From JBFLXN01 sp040755715 [NCBI: Candidatus Edwardsbacteria bacterium] (GTDB lineage: Bacteria; Edwardsbacteria; AC1; JBFLXN01), in contig JBFLXN010000158.1 in assembly GCA_040755715.1 (NCBI GenBank), positions 1 through 6,365 on the forward strand: a stretch of 6,365 nucleotides of DNA, given 5' to 3'. A program made the position numbers and the translations under genes. A model generated the notes under the pieces. It was not told where the DNA came from and made no database searches. It saw only the letters and a program-made list of their open reading frames with translations. Positions 1 to 5,443 of this stretch are shown piece by piece; the first letter of the stretch is position 1; each line of letters starts with the position of its first letter.

Positions 1-80
1 TGTTTTTTGATGTAAGGTTTTTGTTTATAACGAGTTAAATTATATCAAAAGCTGGAGGAAAAGTCAAGAAAAATAATCAG

Positions 81-107
81 ATAACCTGCAAAATATCAGC
101 AGGTTAT
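81..107 (+). terminator. Perfect 9-bp hairpin upstream of pyrF, possible terminator of a preceding gene
   Basis: ATAACCTGC (81-89) and GCAGGTTAT (99-107) are exact reverse complements around a 9-nt loop. The downstream sequence contains TTTT twice (about 111-114 and 124-127) but no immediate long T-run, so an intrinsic terminator is only one option. It could also be a structured leader of the pyrF transcript or a small palindromic repeat. No upstream gene is visible in positions 1-80, so what it would terminate is unknown. Confidence 0.35.
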
Positions 108-140
108 GAATTTTACAGAAGTCTTTTAAATGATCAATAA

Positions 141-173
141 AAGGAGGATTACAATTTTCGCGTAATCTGCGAA
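141..173 (+). promoter_or_regulatory. pyrF: Structured pyrF leader with a second Shine-Dalgarno-like site
   Basis: AAGGAGG at 141-147 is a near-ideal ribosome-binding sequence, but it lies 46 bp upstream of the pyrF start and no ATG, GTG or TTG follows at a usable distance. The G of this site begins GATTAC (147-152), which can pair with GTAATC (162-167). An alternative, mutually exclusive hairpin pairs TTCGC (157-161) with GCGAA (169-173). pyrF itself uses GGGAG at 182-186. I see no match to a PyrR-binding loop. Whether this is a regulatory leader, a decayed leader-peptide site or chance is open. Confidence 0.25.
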
Positions 174-193
174 TTAGCAAAGGGAGATAAAAA

Positions 194-937
194 ATGCTAG
201 CTCAAGATTGCTTAATTGTTGCTTTAGATGTTCCTACTTTTCAGGAAGCAAAACAAGTTATTACTAAACTTAAAAATGTAGTGAACTTTTTCAAGGTAGG
301 AAGCCAGCTTTATACTTCCGTGGGGCCTAAAATAGTTGAATTCATCAAAGACAAAGGTGCTAAGGTCTTTCTTGATTTGAAATTTCATGATATTCCCAAT
401 ACGGTAGCTAAAGCCAGTGAGGCCGCAGTGAAACTCGGGGTTGACATGTTTAATTTACATACTTTAGGTGGATTTGAAATGATGGAATGTGCGGCAAAGA
501 CTGTCTGGAATATGGTGCAAAATCAAGAGAAGAGAAGGCATCCAATAGTTTTGGGAGTTACTATTTTGACCAGTGTTGATGATGTCACTCTGAAAGAAGT
601 CATCGGGGTCTCAGAGCGAACTATTGAAGAAGAAGTCCTACTTTTAGCCGGTCTGGCTCAAAGCGCTGGACTTGATGGCGTAGTCGCTTCACCTCAAGAA
701 ATTGCCGGAATAAAGAAAAAATGCGGTCAGGAATTCATAGTCCTCACCCCTGGTATAAGACCATCAGGAATAGAACTAAATGACCAAAAAAGGGTAATGA
801 CTCCTGGAGAAGCAATTAAAGTTGGTGCCGACTATTTAGTCGTGGGCAGACCAATCACAAAAGCAAAAGACCCAATTGAAACGGTTCAATCAATATTAAA
901 GGAAATAGAAAATGCTGAATCAGGAAGAAATTCGTAA
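194..937 (+). CDS. pyrF: Orotidine 5'-phosphate decarboxylase
   Basis: This is a cytoplasmic enzyme that decarboxylates orotidine 5'-monophosphate to UMP, the last step of de novo pyrimidine synthesis. The 247-residue length is typical of the short bacterial (type 1) form. Visible family motifs are ALDV with D12, FKVG with K34, and the catalytic block DLKFHDIPNT at 61-70 with D61, K63 and D66 forming the Asp-Lys-Asp charge network. Near the C terminus are the phosphate-binding motifs TPGIRP (185-190) and VVGRPIT (216-222). All key residues are present, so the enzyme should be active as a TIM-barrel homodimer. The ATG start is supported by GGGAG seven bases upstream. Its 3' end overlaps pyrE by 26 bp, which places the two last UMP-synthesis enzymes in one transcript. 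Confidence 0.97.
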   Translation: MLAQDCLIVALDVPTFQEAKQVITKLKNVVNFFKVGSQLYTSVGPKIVEFIKDKGAKVFLDLKFHDIPNTVAKASEAAVKLGVDMFNLHTLGGFEMMECAAKTVWNMVQNQEKRRHPIVLGVTILTSVDDVTLKEVIGVSERTIEEEVLLLAGLAQSAGLDGVVASPQEIAGIKKKCGQEFIVLTPGIRPSGIELNDQKRVMTPGEAIKVGADYLVVGRPITKAKDPIETVQSILKEIENAESGRNS

Positions 938-1484
938 GATTTTTGAGGAAAAAGGGGTTTTAAAAAACGGCCACTTTCTCCTTACTTCTGGCCGGCATAG
1001 CGCAGTGTATTTTGAAAAATTTCAGATTCTTCAATACCCCGGGATAACCAGCAGATTTTGTGCCGAAATTGCTGGACATTTTCTTCAAGAAGATATTTCT
1101 GCAGTAGCAGGGCCAACTACCGGAGGAATTATTATTGCTTTTGAAGTAGCAAAACATCTGGGTTGCCGAGCAGTATATGCTGAGAAAGTAGAGAAAGGAA
1201 GGGATTTCCTCAGAGGAATGGAGATAAAAAATAATGAGAGAATTCTTGTAGTAGATGATGTAATGACCACGGGGGGTTCAATTAAAGAGACATTAGAAGC
1301 AGTGAAGAAAAAAGGAGGACAAACAGTCGGCATCGGAGTCTTTGTTGATAGAAGTGAAGTTTCCGTGGATTTTGGAATTCCTTTAGTTTCTCTCCTTTGC
1401 GTTCCCACAGAGACTTTCTCTCCGGAAAAATGTCCTCTGTGTGCAAAGAATATACCACTTATAAAACCAGGTGGAAGCAAATAG
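912..1484 (+). CDS. pyrE: Orotate phosphoribosyltransferase
   Basis: The enzyme joins orotate and PRPP to give orotidine 5'-monophosphate, the substrate of the adjacent pyrF product. The 190-residue protein has the type I phosphoribosyltransferase PRPP-binding motif ILVVDDVMTTGGS at 111-123, with the acidic pair D115-D116. Upstream are the N-terminal LLTSGRHSAVYF segment (23-34), the VAGPTTGG loop (65-72) and the catalytic-loop region AEKVEKGRDFLRG (90-102). The C-terminal tail has CPLC at 174-177, a cysteine pair often present in the longer PyrE subtype, with a conserved P-G-S ending. The ATG lies inside pyrF, with AAAGGA at 898-903 eight bases upstream, so translation is likely coupled to pyrF. 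The next feature, an inverted-repeat element, begins ten bases after the stop. Function is well supported by both motif and neighbour. Confidence 0.96.
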   Translation: MLNQEEIRKIFEEKGVLKNGHFLLTSGRHSAVYFEKFQILQYPGITSRFCAEIAGHFLQEDISAVAGPTTGGIIIAFEVAKHLGCRAVYAEKVEKGRDFLRGMEIKNNERILVVDDVMTTGGSIKETLEAVKKKGGQTVGIGVFVDRSEVSVDFGIPLVSLLCVPTETFSPEKCPLCAKNIPLIKPGGSK

Positions 1485-1493
1485 ATATCAAAG

Positions 1494-1710
1494 TAAACTT
1501 TGGCAAAAATCGCTTTTGTCCGTATTTTGATTGTTTGCCGGAGCCTCTTCATCTGCCGTTTAGAAAATAGAACAAAGTTGTTAAAGTTATAACTCTCCAG
1601 AACTCAACCCCTTTTGTTCCCTTCTCTTGGTAAGAGAAGGGAAGGGGCTTGTTTTAACAGCCTTTTAAGAGGGGATGAGTTCAACCCTAACCTAAATTTG
1701 CCAAAGTTTA
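1494..1710. repeat. MITE-like element with perfect 14-bp terminal inverted repeats
   Basis: TAAACTTTGGCAAA (1494-1507) and TTTGCCAAAGTTTA (1697-1710) are exact reverse complements and bound a 217-bp gene-free block. A subterminal hairpin pairs 1502-1511 with 1529-1539 (10 pairs, one bulge), and a larger palindrome fills 1601-1681. ATCAAA occurs just outside both ends (1487-1492 and 1712-1717), each separated from the inverted repeat by one base; this could be a target-site duplication but is AT-rich and short. There is no transposase, so any movement would need one supplied in trans. It occupies most of the pyrE-pstS gap and may also end the pyrE transcript through its hairpins. Confidence 0.5.
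1601..1681. repeat. Nested palindromic core with a perfect 10-bp hairpin
   Basis: CCCTTCTCTT (1619-1628) and AAGAGAAGGG (1632-1641) form a perfect 10-bp stem with a 3-nt loop. Outside it, AACTCAACCCC (1601-1611) pairs with GGGGATGAGTT (1671-1681) with one mismatch, so the whole 81 bp can fold as a long stem with internal loops. From memory, similar CCCTTCTCTT-type palindromes recur in intergenic regions of some candidate-phylum genomes; I cannot verify this here. It lacks a following T-run at the inner stem, so a classical terminator is unlikely, though it could stabilise or process the flanking RNA. Confidence 0.55.
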
Positions 1711-1712
1711 AA

Positions 1713-1815
1713 TCAAATATCAAATATTAAAATGCAAAAATCTCCGCCACTAAATCTTTGGCGGATCCGCCGATTATTTGGGCGGAGAAATGACATAGCA
1801 AAATTTGATTTTTGA
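1713..1815. repeat. Second inverted-repeat element abutting pstS
   Basis: TCAAATATCAAAT (1713-1725) and ATTTGATTTTTGA (1803-1815) are reverse complements at 12 of 13 positions and bound a 103-bp element with a GC-rich double hairpin at its centre. It begins only two bases after the preceding inverted-repeat element ends, so the two were inserted side by side or form one composite. Its right end is six bases before the pstS ribosome-binding site (GGGGAG, 1821-1826), so the pstS 5' untranslated region is partly made of this element. No open reading frame of its own is credible. Confidence 0.45.
1743..1786. repeat. Tandem double hairpin TCCGCC...GGCGGA
   Basis: Two adjacent hairpins share the same six-base stem: TCCGCC (1743-1748) with GGCGGA (1760-1765), and TCCGCC (1766-1771) with GGCGGA (1781-1786). 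Their junction creates the 12-bp palindrome GGCGGATCCGCC (1760-1771). The outer arms TCTCCGCC (1741-1748) and GGCGGAGA (1781-1788) also pair, giving an alternative single cruciform-like fold. The contrast of GC-rich stems inside an AT-rich region marks this as a repeat element, not background sequence. Confidence 0.6.
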
Positions 1816-1835
1816 GGAAAGGGGAGTGAAGACAA

Positions 1836-2714
1836 ATGAAACTTAAATTCATAAATCTAGGAATTTTTCTTTTGCTATTAACTAGTTGTGGGGGCAAGAA
1901 GGAAACGGGGCTCAAAGAGAAGCAGGCGATACAAATAAAGGGGTCTGACACTATGATTAACCTGTGTCAAGCATGGGCTGAAGCCTTTATGAAGAAGTAT
2001 CCAAAGGCGTTCGTGGCTGTCACCGGGGGGGGGTCAGGAACAGGCATCGCCGCTTTGATTGATGGAACTTGTGATATTGCTGAATCCTCCAGAAAAATGA
2101 AAGAAGGGGAAATCATACTCGCAAACCAAAGAAAAATCTTACCAGTAGAATTTACTGTAGCACTGGATGGAATAGTGGTGGTTGTTCATCCAGCGAATCC
2201 TATTAGTGAATTAACTATTGAGCAATTAGCCGGCATTTTTACCGGTAAAATTGCTAACTGGAAAGAAATAGGTGGTAAAGACGCCGAAATAGTGGCTCTT
2301 TCCAGAGAGGTAAATTCTGGAACCCATATCTATTTTAAGGAACATATCTTGAAAGGGAAAGAGGAATTTGCTCCTTCAGTTCTCTTGATGCCATCCTCAC
2401 AGGCAATTGCTGACGAAATAACTCAGAATCAAAATGCTATTGGATATTATGGAATGGGTTACTTGAGTCCAAAGCAAAAGGCTATCGCCATAGCAAAAGA
2501 TAATAAGGGTCCTTATGTCTTGCCTTTGATAGAAAATGTGGTTAATGGAACTTATCAGATTTCCCGTCCGCTCTTGATGTATACGAATGGTCAACCACAA
2601 GGATTGGTCAAAGAGTTTATTGACTTTGTTCTAGGCGATGAAGGACAAGGAATAGTAAAACAGCAAGACTTTGTTCCGATAACTCTGTCAGAAACAAAGA
2701 AAATTAAGAATTAA
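1836..2714 (+). CDS. pstS: Phosphate-binding lipoprotein of the Pst ABC importer
   Basis: This is the extracytoplasmic receptor that binds inorganic phosphate and delivers it to the PstC-PstA channel. The 292-residue protein starts with a short charged region and a hydrophobic stretch (residues 5-15) ending in the lipobox L-T-S-C with C18 as the predicted lipidation site; glycine follows the cysteine. PstS-family ligand motifs are present: KGSDT (35-39), TGGGSGTG (63-70), DIAESSR (80-86) and SREVNSGT (156-163), which together supply the serine, threonine, aspartate and arginine contacts seen in this family. The start is set by GGGGAG at 1821-1826, nine bases upstream. It leads the pst gene set and is separated from pstC by 176 bp of repeats. 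A run of nine G encodes the glycines of the 63-70 loop. Confidence 0.95.
   Translation: MKLKFINLGIFLLLLTSCGGKKETGLKEKQAIQIKGSDTMINLCQAWAEAFMKKYPKAFVAVTGGGSGTGIAALIDGTCDIAESSRKMKEGEIILANQRKILPVEFTVALDGIVVVVHPANPISELTIEQLAGIFTGKIANWKEIGGKDAEIVALSREVNSGTHIYFKEHILKGKEEFAPSVLLMPSSQAIADEITQNQNAIGYYGMGYLSPKQKAIAIAKDNKGPYVLPLIENVVNGTYQISRPLLMYTNGQPQGLVKEFIDFVLGDEGQGIVKQQDFVPITLSETKKIKN
2025..2033 (+). repeat. pstS: G9 homopolymer in the pstS ligand loop
   Basis: Nine consecutive G encode three glycine codons (GGG three times, residues 64-66) in the phosphate-binding TGGGSGTG loop. All three glycines use the same codon, which creates a slippage-prone tract; a one-base gain or loss would truncate PstS early in the mature protein. 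The reading frame is intact as given. Confidence 0.9.
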
Positions 2715-2718
2715 AGAT

Positions 2719-2877
2719 TAATGGAAATTTGTAGAAATACGACAAATAGAAATTGATAGAAATTGCTTGAAAAATGAATTCCAATAAGTTTCCATAAATT
2801 TCCATAAATTTCTATCTTATATTTATGAATTTCTATCAGTTTCAACAAATTTCTGTTTGTATTCATTTGTCATAAAT
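2719..2877. repeat. AT-rich imperfect palindrome with 10-bp tandem repeats between pstS and pstC
   Basis: The pstS-pstC gap contains GATAGAAATT at 2755-2764 and its exact reverse complement twice, at 2807-2816 and 2828-2837. The broader left arm (about 2742-2765) also pairs with about 2827-2860 if a roughly 10-nt insertion is allowed. In the loop, TCCATAAATT occurs twice in tandem (2791-2800, 2801-2810), flanked by degenerate copies. No gene is present. Such a structure between a binding-protein gene and its permease genes could protect the pstS mRNA and lower downstream expression, as repeats between malE and malF do; here that is inference. Confidence 0.5.
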
Positions 2878-2878
2878 T

Positions 2879-2883
2879 GAGGA
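2879..2883 (+). promoter_or_regulatory. pstC: Ribosome-binding site fixing the GTG start of pstC
   Basis: GAGGA lies seven bases before GTG 2891. No in-frame ATG with a better site is seen close by, and starting here gives a normal PstC N terminus with a short cytoplasmic segment before the first membrane helix. This supports GTG as the true start. Confidence 0.7.
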
Positions 2884-2890
2884 TAAATCA

Positions 2891-3787
2891 GTGCTTCAAA
2901 AAAAACTTACCCCCAAAAGAATTTTTGCATTTTTCATTGAGAAAATCATTCGGTTAAGTGGAGTGATTTCTATCATCGTTGTTCTTTTGATTTTCTTCTT
3001 CCTGTTTAAGGAAGCTCTTTCACTCTTCAAAATAGTTAGTCTGAAAGAATTTCTTTTAGGAAAGAATTGGTATCCCATCTCTGAACCTCCTTCCTTTGGA
3101 ATTCTGCCTCTGATATTAGGCTCATTTCTTGTAACGATAGGAGCGGCGGTAATTTCTGTACCTTTAGGCATAGCTTGTGCTATATATATTGGGGAGGTGG
3201 CTCCGGTTAGGTCAAGAGAGTTTCTAAAAATAGGTGTAGAATTGTTGGCGGCAATCCCCAGTGTAGTGATGGGATTCATTGGAATGATAGTCTTGGCTCC
3301 GCTAGTAAAGAAATTCTTTAATCTACCTACCGGTCTGAGTGCCTTAACAGGTTCAATAACATTGGCTTTTATGGCTATGCCTACTATTGTCAGTATCGCT
3401 GAAGACGCCATAACCGGCGTGCCCAAGAAATATAAGGAAGCGGCTCTGGCCCTAGGAGCTACTCATTGGCAAACGATATACCGAGTGATCATTCCTGCGG
3501 CTTCTTCAGGGATTGTGGCAGCCGTGATGTTAGGTATAGGCAGAGTAATTGGGGAGACAATGACCGTGATGATGGTTACCGGAAATTCTGCGGAAATTAC
3601 TTTTAATATCTTAGAGCCCGTAAGAACCTTGACTGCTACTATTGCCGCAGAGATGGGTGAAACTGTTCGTGGGGGTGGCCACTATTTTGCCCTCTTCGCC
3701 ATTGGACTGGTATTATTTATTATTGCTTTTCTTATTAACCTTACGGCTGATATTTTCATTAGAAAGGAAAAAGAAATACTTCAATGA
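2891..3787 (+). CDS. pstC: Phosphate ABC transporter permease PstC
   Basis: PstC is one of the two inner-membrane subunits that form the phosphate channel. The 298-residue protein has about six hydrophobic segments, near residues 24-46, 70-100, 114-139, 150-172, 203-228 and 264-288. The cytoplasmic coupling motif that docks on the ATPase is EAALALGA at 183-190, followed by the W-Q-T block. The GRVIGET segment (217-223), with R218 and E222, corresponds to a conserved charged pair of PstC proteins. Translation begins at GTG, supported by GAGGA. The TGA stop overlaps the pstA ATG in an ATGA arrangement, so the two permease subunits are probably made in equal amounts by translational coupling. 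The length and motif order are normal for the family. Confidence 0.95.
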   Translation: MLQKKLTPKRIFAFFIEKIIRLSGVISIIVVLLIFFFLFKEALSLFKIVSLKEFLLGKNWYPISEPPSFGILPLILGSFLVTIGAAVISVPLGIACAIYIGEVAPVRSREFLKIGVELLAAIPSVVMGFIGMIVLAPLVKKFFNLPTGLSALTGSITLAFMAMPTIVSIAEDAITGVPKKYKEAALALGATHWQTIYRVIIPAASSGIVAAVMLGIGRVIGETMTVMMVTGNSAEITFNILEPVRTLTATIAAEMGETVRGGGHYFALFAIGLVLFIIAFLINLTADIFIRKEKEILQ

Positions 3788-4629
3788 CCCATCATCAATC
3801 TCAAAAATTGGCATTTTTTCTTTTGTTTGTGGCGGCTTTGTTAGTAATCTTCCCAGTTGTGATAATTGTGTTCGTTATTGCAAAAAACGGAATCAGTGCT
3901 GTCAACTGGGAGTTTTTGACCACTGCACCCAGAATGGGAATGAGAGAAGGAGGAATATTCCCGGCGATTATAGGGACATTATGTTTAGTTTCCGGAGCTG
4001 TCCTTTTCGCTGTTCCTTTAGGAGTCCTCTCGGCAATTTATCTCAACGAATATGCCAAAGAAAATTTTCTGAAGAGGTTAGTTCAGTTAGCTATTATCAA
4101 CTTGGCTGATATCCCTTCGGTTGTTTATGGACTGTTCGGTTTTGGACTTTTTGTTATCTTCTTCAAATTTGGAGCCTCCATTCTAGCCGGTTCACTTACT
4201 TTAGCCATTATGAATCTTCCACTAATCATTACTACCTCTACAGAAGCTTTAAAAAATGTGCCTCAATCTTTCAGAGAGGTAAGTTTAGCTTTGGGAGCTA
4301 CAAAATGGCAGACAACCTGTCATGTGGTGTTACCCAATGCATTGTCTGGAATGCTTACTGGCATAATCTTAGCGATAAGCCGTGCGGCTGGAGAAACAGC
4401 TCCAATTCTCTTTACTGTGGCCGCATTTTATCTCCCGGGACTGCCTAAATCTATCTTTGACCAAGTGATGGCTCTTCCCTCTCATCTCTATGTAATCTCA
4501 ACCCAGATACCTAACATTGGTTTGAATGTCCGATACGGAACCGCTCTGGTGCTACTGGTAGTTGTTTTGAGTCTTAACTTCTTCGCTATCTTTATACGAT
4601 TTCAAATCAGAAGAAAAAGGAAATGGTGA
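3784..4629 (+). CDS. pstA: Phosphate ABC transporter permease PstA
   Basis: PstA is the partner permease of PstC. The 281-residue protein has hydrophobic segments near residues 9-33, 59-86, 101-128, 132-152, 187-215 and 251-271, and ends in a basic tail (RRKRK, 276-280). The ATPase-coupling loop is REVSLALGATKWQT (164-177); the usual E-A-A is E-V-S here, still with the downstream G of the EAA motif (G171). SRAAGETAP (199-207) is the PstA counterpart of the charged R/E segment in PstC. The start is fixed by ATGA overlap with pstC; an AGGA at 3765-3768 is rather far, so coupling probably matters. Its last seven bases overlap the most upstream possible start of the first pstB gene. Confidence 0.95.
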   Translation: MTHHQSQKLAFFLLFVAALLVIFPVVIIVFVIAKNGISAVNWEFLTTAPRMGMREGGIFPAIIGTLCLVSGAVLFAVPLGVLSAIYLNEYAKENFLKRLVQLAIINLADIPSVVYGLFGFGLFVIFFKFGASILAGSLTLAIMNLPLIITTSTEALKNVPQSFREVSLALGATKWQTTCHVVLPNALSGMLTGIILAISRAAGETAPILFTVAAFYLPGLPKSIFDQVMALPSHLYVISTQIPNIGLNVRYGTALVLLVVVLSLNFFAIFIRFQIRRKRKW

Positions 4630-5438
4630 AATTTCTATCTCAGAGTGCAGTAGCACAGGCATCCTTGCCTGTGACTTATGAACAAAAAATGATAAGATTC
4701 TCTATCACAGACCTAAGTGTGTGGTATGGCTCATTGTCCGCACTAAAGTCAATTAGTCTTGAGATTAAACAAAACGAAATTCTTACTATCATTGGCCCAG
4801 CAAATAGTGGAAAAACTTCATTGCTTCGGACACTTAATAGACTGAACGACCTAAATCCTAAATATAAAATCAACGGCAAGATTCTTTTGGACGGAGAAGA
4901 TATCTACGAAGATATTGATATTGAAACATTGAGGAGAAGAGTCGGAATGATTTTTGCCCTTCCCTCGCCTTTGCCAATGTCGGTTTTTGAGAATGTCGCC
5001 TATGGTCCACAAAGGCATGGAATAAAGGATAGGACAAGATTGCAGGAGATTGTTGAGAAAAGTTTGAAGTCTGCCTATCTGTGGGAAGAAGTCAAAAACA
5101 GACTAAATGAACCGGCGATTAAACTTTCAGGCGGTCAACAACAGCGGCTTTGCATTGCTAGAACTCTGGCAGTTGAACCCGAGGTAATTCTCTTTGATGA
5201 ATCCTGTTCAGGGCTTGACCCTATTTCTATGGCAAAGGTAGAAGAAGCAATGAGAGAGTTGAAAAAAGATTATACCGTTGTCTTGGTGACTAACAATACC
5301 AAACAAGCCGCTCGTGTTGGTGACCGAACAGCGTTTCTCTTGATGGGTGAACTTGTTGAAATAGATACTACCGATAAGATTTTTACCACTCCTAAAGATA
5401 AACGAACAGAAGAATATATCTCAGGGAGATTTGGATAA
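4623..5438 (+). CDS. pstB: PstB-family phosphate ABC transporter ATPase, partly degenerate (PstB1)
   Basis: This is a cytoplasmic nucleotide-binding subunit of the Pst importer. Reading from the upstream ATG (271 residues), the aromatic A-loop is Y35, Walker A is GPANSGKT (58-65), the signature LSGGQ (168-172) is intact, and Walker B is VILFDE (188-193) with the catalytic glutamate E193 kept. Two catalytic positions differ from normal PstB: the Q-loop reads G-M-I-F-A with alanine at 112 in place of glutamine, and the H-loop reads V-T-N-N with N224 in place of histidine. The D-loop is SGLD (196-199). Residues 1-22 are not PstB-like and include a segment encoded by a palindromic repeat; M23 (ATG 4689) would give an ordinary PstB start but has no clear ribosome-binding site. 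The ATG at 4623 overlaps pstA and follows AAGGA. The pattern suggests a specialised partner of the second PstB, not a standalone ATPase. Confidence 0.9.
   Translation: MVKFLSQSAVAQASLPVTYEQKMIRFSITDLSVWYGSLSALKSISLEIKQNEILTIIGPANSGKTSLLRTLNRLNDLNPKYKINGKILLDGEDIYEDIDIETLRRRVGMIFALPSPLPMSVFENVAYGPQRHGIKDRTRLQEIVEKSLKSAYLWEEVKNRLNEPAIKLSGGQQQRLCIARTLAVEPEVILFDESCSGLDPISMAKVEEAMRELKKDYTVVLVTNNTKQAARVGDRTAFLLMGELVEIDTTDKIFTTPKDKRTEEYISGRFG
4654..4673. repeat. Perfect 8-bp palindromic repeat at the 5' end of pstB1
   Basis: CACAGGCA (4654-4661) and TGCCTGTG (4666-4673) form a perfect hairpin with a 4-nt TCCT loop. It lies between the ATG overlapping pstA (4623) and the ATG (4689) that matches the usual PstB N terminus. 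Read in frame it encodes A-Q-A-S-L-P-V. From memory, CACAGGC/GCCTGTG palindromes and ASLPV-like peptides are widespread repeats in several environmental bacterial lineages; this needs a genome search to confirm. Confidence 0.65.
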
Positions 5439-5443
5439 TATCT

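Noticed and set aside
21-46. Possible promoter (TATAAC and TTATAT boxes) before pyrF
   Set aside because: No -35 box lies at a proper distance from either -10-like sequence, and the region is AT-rich, so such boxes arise easily by chance.
1085-1552. Open frame on the minus strand opposite pyrE (about 155 codons)
   Set aside because: It is antisense to a clear pyrE, its protein has no recognisable domain, and it reflects the codon pattern of pyrE.
1698-1730. Possible pstS promoter using TTGCCA and TATTAA in the repeat region
   Set aside because: The spacing is about 21 bp and the -10 match is poor; not supportable.
2719-2877. CRISPR-like array in the repeated pstS-pstC spacer
   Set aside because: Repeats are 10 bp, directly abutting or inverted, with no regular 25-45 bp unit and spacer pattern.
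2867-2888. Pho-box-like TTGTCATAAAT followed by a second 11-base unit before pstC
   Set aside because: The first half resembles a PhoB half-site, but the second matches only in its AT tail and overlaps the pstC ribosome-binding site. No comparable site is seen before pstS, where control would be expected.
2896-3426. Open frame on the minus strand opposite pstC (about 176 codons)
   Set aside because: It lies entirely antisense to the conserved permease and shows no family motif or credible context.
3642-4109. Plus-strand open frame spanning the pstC-pstA junction (about 155 codons)
   Set aside because: It is out of frame with both permeases, rich in odd Cys/Arg/Ser combinations, and looks like a frame shadow.
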